Assembly (NCBI GenBank): GCA_036495525.1
Contig: DASXMR010000094.1
Span: 1-16,222, forward strand
Length of the DNA stretch: 16,222 nt
Reading direction: 5' to 3'
From: DASXMR01 sp036495525
GTDB lineage: Bacteria; Actinomycetota; Actinomycetes; Streptosporangiales; Streptosporangiaceae
The notes below the pieces were generated by a model, which saw nothing but the letters and a program-made list of their open reading frames with translations, ran no database searches and was not told the DNA's origin. Made by a program: the position numbers and the translations under genes. Shown one piece after another: positions 1 to 6,345 of this stretch (the stretch's first letter is position 1; each line of letters opens with the position of its first letter).

Positions 1-376
1 TGTCGACGCCCAGATAGCGAACCTGGCCCCGCGTCGCCCTGGCGACTCGGGCGATGGCCGGCTCCTCCTGCTGGCAGACCGTGCAGGAGGACGACCAGAA
101 GTTCAGGACGATCGGCTTGCCACGCAGCTGGGCAGGCTGGAGGATTCCGGGGCCTTCCAGGCGCGGCAGGTCGAATGCCGGAGCAGAGCGGTTCAGCCGG
201 GCAAATCCCAGCCCGGCTCCTTGGAGCGCGGCACCCTGTCGCCCAGCACCCAGCGGCGCGGTAACCGGGGCCGGACCCCGGAACAGGGTCAGAGCGGCGA
301 CGACCATGACGGCCAGCGAGACCAGGACGATGACGATGTCCCGCCGTCTCGATGCCACGAAGGATCGCATTCGCAT
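1..376 (-). CDS. TlpA/ResA-like membrane-anchored thioredoxin, N-terminal part (runs off left edge)
   Basis: The reading frame is open from an ATG at 376 to the left edge, giving 125 residues with no stop. A basic N-terminus is followed by a hydrophobic segment at about residues 14-31 (IVIVLVSLAVMVVAALTLF), which should act as a signal anchor. A short linker leads to NRSAPAFDLPRLEG and then GKPIVLNFWSSSCTVCQQEEP, the start of a thioredoxin fold with a CxxC active site (CTVC). The family (TlpA, ResA, AhpC/TSA-related) carries out thiol-disulfide exchange outside the membrane. The usual WC before the first active-site cysteine is replaced by S-S-C. The start is chosen because GGAAGG lies about five bases upstream; an in-frame ATG at 370 is the alternative. 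It is the last of three minus-strand genes and follows two cysteine-containing secreted proteins. The C-terminal half of the domain is outside the window. The family call is firm, the substrate unknown. Confidence 0.85.
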   Translation of the reverse strand, partial: MRMRSFVASRRRDIVIVLVSLAVMVVAALTLFRGPAPVTAPLGAGRQGAALQGAGLGFARLNRSAPAFDLPRLEGPGILQPAQLRGKPIVLNFWSSSCTVCQQEEPAIARVARATRGQVRYLGVD

Positions 377-500
377 GCCGCCTTCCAGAAACGGGCCCCG
401 CCCGGTGCGCAAACCAGGCGGGGCCGGATCCGAATCAGGAAGGAATCGAGATCACCGCCGACTTTACGGCATTTACGGGGCTAAACAAATAACGGGCGGG

Positions 501-1352
501 CTAGCCGAGATAGTCCGGGTCGGCGCTAATCCAGTGGTTCCCGCAGCCATGACGGCCCGGCAGGCCGACGCCGTCCTTGGTCTCGCTGTCCTGGGTGCAG
601 AAGTTAACGGCCCAGCGGTAACCGTCCTGCTCGCCGATCCGGAACGTGAACCGGATGGTCCTGGCGAACTCGTAGGTGTGCAGCTTGACCGGCTTGCTGG
701 CGGTGGCCGCGCTGTTCAGCTCCAGGAGCTTGGGCGGCGCGGGCTCGCCGTGCTTGGCCAGGAACAACCGGGAGTACAGGTAAAAGTGCTTAGCCGCCTC
801 GGTGGCGTACGCCGAGATCGGGACCTTGACCGAGACCTTCAGCGCGATGTGGCAGACGGGGCGGGTGCACCTAGTATTCCCGCTCAAGCTGGCGGGCGAC
901 ACGACATAAACCGTCTTCACGCCAGAGGTGCCGACGGTGCCGCTAGCGTCGGTGACCCGGACCTCGTAACTGGTGCGAAGCCCTGGCCGCACAGTGAATG
1001 AGTAACTGGCCGTGCCGCTGGACGGGACCGTCGTAACGTGCTCGCTCGTCGCCGTGGGGCTGGCTGCGCCGAACTTCCCGGCCAGCAGCGTCACCGTCAG
1101 CGAGTCGCCGATCGTCGCGCCGGTAACCGTGCCGCTGACCGTGGCGGCGTCGGTCGTAGTGGACCCGAGAAACTCCACGAACGTGTCGCCGGTTACCGGC
1201 GTGAACGCCGACTTGGCAGCGATGGTCACGGTGGCGGCGGTGGCTGGGGCGGCGCTGGCCGCGACCGCCGTCCCCGCTCCGGCCCCGACCAGTCCGCAGA
1301 CGGAGGTAACGAGGGCGGCTCCCCGCCAGAACCTGGACTTCAGCATCGGCAC
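501..1352 (-). CDS. Secreted four-cysteine protein, paralogue of its upstream neighbour
   Basis: I do not recognise a named family. The protein has 283 residues, starting with GTG at 1352, chosen because AAAGGA lies eight bases upstream; an ATG two codons later is too far from it. Residues 1-36 form a signal peptide (basic start, hydrophobic core, Ala-rich cleavage region). Residues about 40-150 are Thr/Val/Gly-rich with TVSGTVTGATIGDSLTVTLL and YSFTVRP, reading like an Ig-like beta sandwich. The C-terminal half has four cysteines: C162 and C167 (CTRPVC), C252 and C270 in CTQDSETKDGVGLPGRHGCG. The protein ends in YLG. The same Cys pattern and ending occur in the protein encoded at 1451-2335, so the two are tandem duplicates that have diverged greatly. 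A TATATT at 1391-1396 may give it its own promoter. The extracytoplasmic location is well supported; function is unknown. Confidence 0.85.
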   Translation of the reverse strand: MPMLKSRFWRGAALVTSVCGLVGAGAGTAVAASAAPATAATVTIAAKSAFTPVTGDTFVEFLGSTTTDAATVSGTVTGATIGDSLTVTLLAGKFGAASPTATSEHVTTVPSSGTASYSFTVRPGLRTSYEVRVTDASGTVGTSGVKTVYVVSPASLSGNTRCTRPVCHIALKVSVKVPISAYATEAAKHFYLYSRLFLAKHGEPAPPKLLELNSAATASKPVKLHTYEFARTIRFTFRIGEQDGYRWAVNFCTQDSETKDGVGLPGRHGCGNHWISADPDYLG

Positions 1353-1450
1353 ATTTCCCGTCCTTTATCACCCGACATAGCCAGGGCGAGAATATAGCGA
1401 CTCATCGCGCGACATAACCCCATTCCGCAGACTTTCGGGGAAATCAGCTC

Positions 1451-2335
1451 CTATCCGAGGTACACGACCTTTGAGCTGAGCTTCTTGTCGCCGCAGCTGT
1501 GGTGGCCGGGCAGCGCAAAGCCGTCCTTTGCCTCGGTGTCCTTCGTGCATGCCGTCCAGACCCAGCGGAAGCCCGCCCGGCCGACCCGCAGCGAGAACCT
1601 GAAGCTGGTCTTATAGGTGTCTGCCGACACCCGGTCGGCCTTGGCCACGACTGCCTTGGTGTCCAGCTTCAGCGACCGGGGGATCGACGGGACGTGCCCG
1701 GCGGCCCTGCCGGTGCGCACGCCGACGTAGACGTGCCAGTGCTTCGCCGACTCCCGCTTGACGGCCGAGGCGGGCATCACGAGCCGCAGCCGGATGACCT
1801 CCGTGCAGACCGGCTGGTGGCACTTCTTCGGCGCCGAGGTAGTGCCGCCCTCCTGGATGTAGATCGGCTGCCGCCGGGACGTCGCCTGGACGGTCGTCGG
1901 CGCGGCGGCGTCGAATAGCTCGACGGTGTACCGGGTCGCGATCTGCGGCCGCACGGTGAACTTGTAGGCGTCTGTCCCGGTCGCCGACAGCGTCAGCGAC
2001 CGCAGCCGGGCCGGGGCCGCGTGGTAGGGAAACGGCTGCGCCAGCAGCCGGACCACGTCGCCGCTGACGGCATTGGTGATCTTGCCGGAGAGCCGGGCCG
2101 CGTCAAGCGGGCTGCCATCGTGGAATGCCACCGACACGTCGCCCGTGACGGTCGGGAGCTGCGACTTGGCCGCGATGCTGATCGTCGGCGTCGCGGGCGC
2201 GGGCGACGCCGTGGGCGACGCCGGCACTGACGAAGAGGCCGGCGGCGACGACGTCGCGGACGCCGGCAGGACGGCGGACACGACCAGGCCAATGGCGCCG
2301 GCCAGGATCGCGCACATACTCAGTAAGTTCCGCAC
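1451..2335 (-). CDS. Secreted four-cysteine protein with Ser/Pro/Ala-rich N-terminus, paralogue of its downstream neighbour
   Basis: No family name is recognised. The protein has 294 residues from a GTG at 2335 that has TGAGGT about four bases upstream. The signal peptide covers residues 1-27 (core ILAGAIGLVVSAVLPASA), followed by a low-complexity Ser/Pro/Ala/Thr linker to about residue 51. An Ig-like region follows (VTGDVSVAFHDG, YKFTVRPQIATRYTVELFD), then a C-terminal domain with C172, C177 (CHQPVC), C263 and C281 (in CTKDTEAKDGFALPGHHSCG). The cysteine spacing matches the neighbour: 5 residues between the first pair and 18 between the second, and both proteins end in YLG. The two presumably form disulfides in each. 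The 98-base gap to the next gene and the same strand allow co-transcription. A hairpin at 2455-2498 separates it from glnA. Role unknown; a cell-surface or secreted binding protein is possible but is a guess. Confidence 0.85.
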   Translation of the reverse strand: MRNLLSMCAILAGAIGLVVSAVLPASATSSPPASSSVPASPTASPAPATPTISIAAKSQLPTVTGDVSVAFHDGSPLDAARLSGKITNAVSGDVVRLLAQPFPYHAAPARLRSLTLSATGTDAYKFTVRPQIATRYTVELFDAAAPTTVQATSRRQPIYIQEGGTTSAPKKCHQPVCTEVIRLRLVMPASAVKRESAKHWHVYVGVRTGRAAGHVPSIPRSLKLDTKAVVAKADRVSADTYKTSFRFSLRVGRAGFRWVWTACTKDTEAKDGFALPGHHSCGDKKLSSKVVYLG

Positions 2336-2454
2336 TCGTACCTCAGTCTACATTCCGCGACTGCGTGAGGGAAATACCTCGACGACGTCTGAGAATAGGT
2401 CGAGCGGCACGAAACAGCGAGGACCTTGGGGCCGAATCCAGTGCAGACATAAGT

Positions 2455-2498
2455 CTGCCCTGGCCGTTAATCCTCGGAATCCGGGGCGGCCAGGGCAG
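2455..2498 (-). terminator. Two-tier hairpin behind glnA
   Basis: A perfect 12-base inverted repeat (CTGCCCTGGCCG at 2455-2466 and CGGCCAGGGCAG at 2487-2498) encloses 20 bases, inside which CCTCGG and CCGGGG can pair again with one G-T pair around an AAT loop. It begins 22 bases past the glnA stop codon on the minus strand. No long T-run follows, which is common in high-GC actinomycetes. Best read as the transcription terminator of glnA, isolating it from the secreted-protein genes. Confidence 0.7.
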
Positions 2499-2520
2499 GC
2501 TGACAGGCAAATAGCGCCGT

Positions 2521-3945
2521 TTAAATGTCGAAATACAGCTCGAACTCGTGCGGGTGGGGCCGCAGCGCGATCGGGGCCAGCTCGTTGGTCCGCTTGTAGT
2601 CCAGCCACGTCGAGATCAGGTCGGGGGTGAAGACCCCGCCCTCAAGCAGGAACTCGTGGTCGGCCTCGAGGCTGTCCAGGACCTTCTCCAGCGAGCCCGG
2701 AACCTGCGGGATCGACGCGGCCTCGTCCGGCGGGAGCTCGTAGAGGTCCTTGTCCACCGGCTCATGCGGCTCGATCTTGTTCTTGATCCCGTCCAGGCCG
2801 GCCATGAGCATCGCCGCGAACGCCAGGTAGGGGTTGGCGGACGGGTCGGGGACCCGGAACTCCAGCCGCTTGGCCTTCGGGTTGGACCCGGTGATCGGGA
2901 TGCGCACGCAGGCGGACCGGTTGCGCTGCGAGTAGACCAGGTTGACCGGCGCCTCGTAGCCGGGGACCAGGCGGTGGTAGGAGTTCGCCGTCGGGTTAGT
3001 GAAGGCCAGCAGCGACGGCGCGTGCTTGAGCAGGCCGCCGATGTAGTACCGGCCCATGTCCGACATTCCCGCATAGCCGGCCTCGTCGTAGAACAGCGGC
3101 GAGCCGTCCTTCCACAGGCTCTGATGGCAGTGCATGCCCGAGCCGTTGTCACCGAACAGCGGCTTCGGCATGAAGGTGACCGTCTTGCCAGCTGACCGGG
3201 CGACGCTCTTCACCACGTACTTGTAGAGCATCAGCTTGTCGGCCATGGTCAGCATCGTGTCGAAGCGGATGTCGATCTCCGCCTGCCCGGCGGTACCGAC
3301 CTCGTGGTGCTGCATCTCGACGGTGATGCCGCACGCCATCAGCTGGCGCACCATTTCCGAGCGCAGGTCGGTGTAGTGGTCCATCGGCGGCACGGGGAAG
3401 TAGCCGCCCTTGTAACGCGGCTTGTAGCCGAGGTTGCCGCCTGGCTCGTCGCGGCCGGTGTTCCACGCGCCCTCGATCGAGTCCAGCTGGTAGAAGCCGT
3501 GATCGGGCGCGGTCTCGAAGCGAGCCGAGTCGAAGATGTAGAACTCGGCCTCAGGCCCGAAGTACACAGTGTCGGCGATCCCGCTCCCAAGCAGGTAGTA
3601 CTCGGCCTTGCGGGCGATGTTGCGCGGGTCCCTGGAGTACGGCTCGCCGGTCAGCGGGTCGTGCACGAAGAAGGTCATGTTCAGGGTCCGGTGCGGGCGG
3701 AACGGGTCGATCACCGCGGTGCTGGCATCCGGCAGCAGCAGCATGTCGGACTCGTGGATCCGCTGGAAGCCGCGGATCGAGGAGCCGTCGAACATCAGGC
3801 CGTCGGTGAAGACCTTCTGGTCGAAGGCCTCGGCCGGCACCGTGAAGTGCTGCATCGTCCCCGGCACGTCGCAGAACCGGACGTCGACGAACTGCACGCC
3901 GTTGTCGGCGATGTACCGCAGGACCTCTTCACCGCTGGTGAACAT
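2521..3945 (-). CDS. glnA: Glutamine synthetase, type I
   Basis: This gene encodes the ATP-dependent ligation of ammonium to glutamate in the cytoplasm, forming a dodecamer in this family. At 474 residues it matches full-length GSI-beta enzymes. Visible signatures are the N-terminal DGSSIRGF (residues 53-60), the metal-binding FGPEAEF (129-135), NGSGMHCHQS (267-276) in the ATP region, the glutamate-flap GYEAPVNL (329-336) and NRSACVRIP (342-350). KDLYELPPDE (399-408) contains Tyr402 at the classical adenylylation site, so control by a GlnE-type adenylyltransferase is expected. The start at 3945 has AAGGGGAG five bases upstream. The transcript begins behind a canonical GlnR box at 4016-4053 and ends at the 2455-2498 hairpin, so it is likely monocistronic and nitrogen-regulated. 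The divergent RDD-protein gene beside it matches the order I recall for Streptomyces glnA. No missing residues noticed. Confidence 0.98.
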   Translation of the reverse strand: MFTSGEEVLRYIADNGVQFVDVRFCDVPGTMQHFTVPAEAFDQKVFTDGLMFDGSSIRGFQRIHESDMLLLPDASTAVIDPFRPHRTLNMTFFVHDPLTGEPYSRDPRNIARKAEYYLLGSGIADTVYFGPEAEFYIFDSARFETAPDHGFYQLDSIEGAWNTGRDEPGGNLGYKPRYKGGYFPVPPMDHYTDLRSEMVRQLMACGITVEMQHHEVGTAGQAEIDIRFDTMLTMADKLMLYKYVVKSVARSAGKTVTFMPKPLFGDNGSGMHCHQSLWKDGSPLFYDEAGYAGMSDMGRYYIGGLLKHAPSLLAFTNPTANSYHRLVPGYEAPVNLVYSQRNRSACVRIPITGSNPKAKRLEFRVPDPSANPYLAFAAMLMAGLDGIKNKIEPHEPVDKDLYELPPDEAASIPQVPGSLEKVLDSLEADHEFLLEGGVFTPDLISTWLDYKRTNELAPIALRPHPHEFELYFDI

Positions 3946-3999
3946 GAACTCTCCCCTTCACGCTCCGCTGCGCGCTGCCGCCTGTCCGGCGCTGCTGCG

Positions 4000-4005
4000 A
4001 CGCTA
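4000..4005 (-). promoter_or_regulatory. Candidate -10 element of the glnA promoter
   Basis: Read on the minus strand the hexamer is TAGCGT (TANNNT consensus). It lies 54 bases upstream of the glnA start codon and 10 bases downstream of the GlnR box. Its -35 region would overlap the last GAAAC subsite of the operator. No consensus -35 is visible, so the assignment rests on position and the hexamer alone. Confidence 0.4.
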
Positions 4006-4015
4006 GCCAGCGGCC

Positions 4016-4053
4016 GTTTCGCCGTCGTGTCCCCGATGTTTCGCCGACGTTAC
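4016..4053 (-). promoter_or_regulatory. GlnR operator upstream of glnA, four subsites
   Basis: Read toward glnA on the minus strand the four five-base subsites are GTAAC, GAAAC, GACAC and GAAAC, each separated by exactly six bases. This matches the actinomycete GlnR box, alternating gTnAC and GaAAC with six-base spacers; only the third subsite departs (GACAC for GTNAC). It lies 71-108 bases upstream of the glnA start codon, where GlnR activates glnA under nitrogen limitation in Streptomyces and Mycobacterium. The sequence and spacing are seen directly. Binding by GlnR in this organism is inferred, since the regulator is not in the window. Confidence 0.85.
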
Positions 4054-4092
4054 GGCTGCTGCTTGCTGGCCGCCGCGGGGCAGGGAGAACGC

Positions 4093-4136
4093 GGCCGGAT
4101 ACCGCTGGTCCGGATCGCCCCGCCGGCCGGATACCG
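4093..4136 (+). repeat. 12-base direct repeat upstream of the RDD-protein gene
   Basis: GGCCGGATACCG occurs at 4093-4104 and again at 4125-4136, 32 bases apart start to start (about three helical turns). The second copy overlaps the candidate -10 hexamer of the following gene. It may be a regulator site or chance in a GC-rich region. Confidence 0.4.
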
Positions 4137-4137
4137 T
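4132..4137 (+). promoter_or_regulatory. Candidate -10 for a leaderless RDD-protein transcript
   Basis: TACCGT ends six bases before the GTG at 4144. That places the start codon at the expected transcription start, consistent with a leaderless mRNA, and no Shine-Dalgarno sequence precedes this GTG. No clear -35 is visible. Confidence 0.4.
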
Positions 4138-4143
4138 GGCCTG

Positions 4144-4620
4144 GTGAGCAACAGTAGCCGGGCCTCGGCCAGCGCGCCGGGAGGCAGCCAGGACCGGGCC
4201 GGCCGGGCCGGCCAGGGCGCAGGGGACGTGCCGGGCCGGCAGTCCGCTTACCCCGGCCAGCGGTTCGGGCTACCTGAGCACGGCCAGCGCTCGGTGGCTG
4301 GCGTGGGCCGGCGGCTGCTGGCGCTGTTCGCCGACTGGCTGATCTGCACGATCATCGCGCTGCTCGCGCTGCACAACCAGATCTGGACGCTGGCCATCTT
4401 CGCCGCCGAGGTTTACGTGCTCACCGCGGCGACCGGGTTCACCATCGGCAAGCGGCTGCTCGGGGTGCGGGTGGTGCGGCTGGACAACCGGCCGGTCGGC
4501 TTCGTCTGGTCGCTGGTGCGGCTGGTGCTGCTGCTGCTGATCGTGCCGCCGCTGGTCTTCGACAAGGACCTGCGCGGCCTGCACGACCGGGCCGCCGGGA
4601 CGGTCGTCATCCGGTTCTGA
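4144..4620 (+). CDS. RDD-family membrane protein
   Basis: A 158-residue protein with a Gly/Ala/Arg/Gln-rich, probably disordered cytoplasmic N-terminus (residues 1-52) followed by an RDD domain. The domain begins with GRRLLALFADWLI (Arg57 and Asp64 are signature positions), has hydrophobic segments at about 58-77, 83-99 and 121-139, contains GFTIGKRLLGVRVV (98-111) and ends with DKDLRGLHDRAAGTVVI (140-156). RDD proteins are poorly understood; some members have been linked to ion transport. The open frame extends far upstream, antisense to glnA and through the GlnR box, so the GTG at 4144 is chosen: it begins the plausible N-terminus and sits six bases after a TACCGT hexamer. It is 22 bases ahead of nudC and probably co-transcribed with it. 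The position beside glnA is, from memory, conserved in actinomycetes. Confidence 0.85.
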   Translation: MSNSSRASASAPGGSQDRAGRAGQGAGDVPGRQSAYPGQRFGLPEHGQRSVAGVGRRLLALFADWLICTIIALLALHNQIWTLAIFAAEVYVLTAATGFTIGKRLLGVRVVRLDNRPVGFVWSLVRLVLLLLIVPPLVFDKDLRGLHDRAAGTVVIRF

Positions 4621-4642
4621 CGGATGCCAGGGGAGTGACCGC

Positions 4643-5554
4643 GTGACCAGCCCGCTGCCCTACAACGGCCTCGCCCTGGACCGGGCCGCCGCGCTGCGCG
4701 GTGACGCGGAGCTGATCGCCGGCGTGCTGGCCAGGCCGCAGTCGGTGGTGATCCCGCTGTGGCAGGACAAGTGCCTGGTAGCCGGCCCCGCCGGGGCGCC
4801 GGTGCTGATGCCGGCCGGACAGTCAGCCGAGCTGATCACGGCCGCCGGGACGACCTCGTTCCTCGGGCTCAATGGGCCAGCTGGCGTCTTCGCCGTCGAT
4901 CTTTCCGCGCTCACCGCTGACGCGGCGGCGGGGCTGGCGGGCGCCAGCGGCGCCGTCGACGTCCGGCGGCTATTCGGCTCGCTCGACCCGCAGCTCGCGG
5001 CGACGCTGGCTTATGCCCGGGGAATCCTGCGCTGGCACCGGCAGCAGCGGTACTGCGGCGCCTGCGGCAGCCCTGCGGTCAGTGAGAACGGCGGCAGCGC
5101 CCGCCGCTGCACCGCGGCCGGCTGCGAGCAGCTGATGTTCCCGCGGGTCGAGCCAGCGGTCATCATGCTGGTTGAGTCGGCCGGCCCGCCGCGCCGCTGC
5201 CTGCTTGCCAGGCACGCCGCGTCGCTGACCGGCGAGTACGCCACGCTCGCCGGATTCGTGGAGCTGGGGGAGTGCCTGGAGGACGCGGTGCGCCGCGAGG
5301 TCGCCGAGGAGACAGGAGTGCGGGTCGGCGCGGTGCGCTATCAGGCGTCGCAGGCGTGGCCGTTTCCCGCCGGGCTGATGGTCGGTTTCCGCGCGGCCGC
5401 GCAGTCGGAGCAGATCAGCATCGATCCTGCCGAGATCGCGGAAGCGCGCTGGTTCACCCGGCAGGAAGTCGCCGGGCTGCTGGCCAGCCAGCCGGGCACC
5501 GGCGACTCGATCGAGGAGCACCTGCTGCGCGGCTGGCTAGCCGAGGCGGGCTGA
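4643..5554 (+). CDS. nudC: NAD(H) diphosphatase of the NudC type
   Basis: NudC proteins hydrolyse NADH or NAD+ to NMN(H) and AMP and can also remove NAD caps from RNA. The protein has 303 residues, close to typical. A variable N-terminal domain (about 1-130) is followed by a zinc ribbon with C138, C141, C156 and C161. The NUDIX box is complete in the stretch from Gly204 to Val226 (GFVELGE, then REVAEETGV). Downstream, SQAWPFPAGLM (236-246) corresponds to the NudC signature SQPWPFPxS that sets specificity for NAD(H), here with Ala for the first Pro and Gly for the last Ser. The GTG at 4643 has AGGGGAG seven bases upstream. It follows the RDD-protein gene by 22 bases and converges on the DUF4191 gene. 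Assignment is firm; the two signature changes leave some doubt about strict substrate preference. Confidence 0.92.
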   Translation: MTSPLPYNGLALDRAAALRGDAELIAGVLARPQSVVIPLWQDKCLVAGPAGAPVLMPAGQSAELITAAGTTSFLGLNGPAGVFAVDLSALTADAAAGLAGASGAVDVRRLFGSLDPQLAATLAYARGILRWHRQQRYCGACGSPAVSENGGSARRCTAAGCEQLMFPRVEPAVIMLVESAGPPRRCLLARHAASLTGEYATLAGFVELGECLEDAVRREVAEETGVRVGAVRYQASQAWPFPAGLMVGFRAAAQSEQISIDPAEIAEARWFTRQEVAGLLASQPGTGDSIEEHLLRGWLAEAG

Positions 5555-5579
5555 CCCGCGAGCTGGCCGCAGGGTTAGC

Positions 5580-6290
5580 TCAGCGCATCCGGGGCCTTGG
5601 CGCCTTCGGCATCCTGGCCTGGCGTGGCGGCGGCCCCTTGGGCATCTGCAGTGACTGCGGCAGCGCCTTGAGACGGTAGTTCAGGTCAGCGACGGCCGGG
5701 CCCTTCAGGTTGCGCGGCAGCTTCATCAGGTGGCGCTGCAGCCTGCGGAGGGGCAGCTGGCCCTCGCCGTCGCCGACCTGGATGTCGTAGATGGGCACTT
5801 CGAACGCGACCCTGGAGACCCGCTTCTTCTCCGCGGCGAGCAGGCTGGGCAGCCGGTTGGGCGAGCCCTCGCCGACCAGGATGACGCCGGGCCGGCCGAC
5901 GGTGCGGTGCACCACGTCCATGTTCCGGTTCGCGGCGATCGCCGGCGTCGTCGTCCAGTTGCCGCGCATGGACTGCAGGATCGCTGCCGCCGCGCCGGGC
6001 TGCCCCGCGATGGTCGAGTACTGAGCCGACTGGGCGAAGCGGCCGAACAGGATGGTGGCGCCCAGCAGGCCGACCAGCACGCCGAGCGGGATCAGGAACG
6101 CCGCCGTCCCGGTGAGCAGGCCCACCACCACGCAGATGGCGATGACGCCGAGGCCGGTGCCGAAGACGATCGGCATCGCCTTCGGATTCGCCTTACGTAT
6201 AAGACCGGCGACGATGCGGATCTGCTTGACCCGGCCGGGCATGTCAGCTTCGGCGGCCTTGCTCGCGCCGGCGCCTGGTCTGTTCACCAT
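5580..6290 (-). CDS. DUF4191 integral membrane protein
   Basis: A 236-residue protein with a basic, cytoplasmic N-terminus (KQIRIVAGLIRKANPKA), two adjacent transmembrane segments at about 39-60 and 63-83 and a long soluble C-terminal region. That region contains WTTTPAIAANRNMDVVHRTV and GRPGVILVGEG and ends in a Pro/Arg/Lys-rich tail. This matches the actinobacterial DUF4191 family, whose function is unknown and which is typically encoded next to lipA, as here (55 bases downstream of lipA on the same strand). The ATG at 6290 has no Shine-Dalgarno sequence but has TATCCT ending seven bases before it, so it may be made from a leaderless transcript rather than only from lipA read-through. Internal starts at 6287 or 6242 cannot be excluded. 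Converges with nudC with 25 bases between the stops. Confidence 0.85.
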   Translation of the reverse strand: MVNRPGAGASKAAEADMPGRVKQIRIVAGLIRKANPKAMPIVFGTGLGVIAICVVVGLLTGTAAFLIPLGVLVGLLGATILFGRFAQSAQYSTIAGQPGAAAAILQSMRGNWTTTPAIAANRNMDVVHRTVGRPGVILVGEGSPNRLPSLLAAEKKRVSRVAFEVPIYDIQVGDGEGQLPLRRLQRHLMKLPRNLKGPAVADLNYRLKALPQSLQMPKGPPPRQARMPKAPRPRMR

Positions 6291-6297
6291 GCACGCG

Positions 6298-6303
6298 AGG
6301 ATA
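6298..6303 (-). promoter_or_regulatory. Candidate -10 for a leaderless DUF4191 transcript
   Basis: On the minus strand TATCCT ends seven bases before the ATG at 6290. There is no ribosome-binding site in this interval, so the ATG would be at or next to the 5' end of the mRNA. No convincing -35 is visible. Confidence 0.45.
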
Positions 6304-6345
6304 CCGGTCCGCGCGCCCGGTGGACGCCTGCGTCCTCGCAGGCGG

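Noticed and set aside
377..500. Possible terminator or small RNA between the secreted gene and the thioredoxin gene
   Set aside because: Only short imperfect inverted repeats are present and I could not find a stable hairpin with a T-run.
54..1001. 315-codon plus-strand frame at the left end
   Set aside because: Opposes the thioredoxin and a secreted-protein gene, both of which have signal sequences and family motifs on the minus strand.
2548..3195. 215-codon plus-strand frame inside glnA
   Set aside because: Antisense to a fully conserved glutamine synthetase; no independent ribosome-binding site or recognisable domain.
3304..4143. Long open frame upstream of and continuous with the RDD gene
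   Set aside because: It runs antisense through glnA and across the GlnR box; the composition is that of a high-GC shadow frame and the RDD protein starts naturally at 4144.
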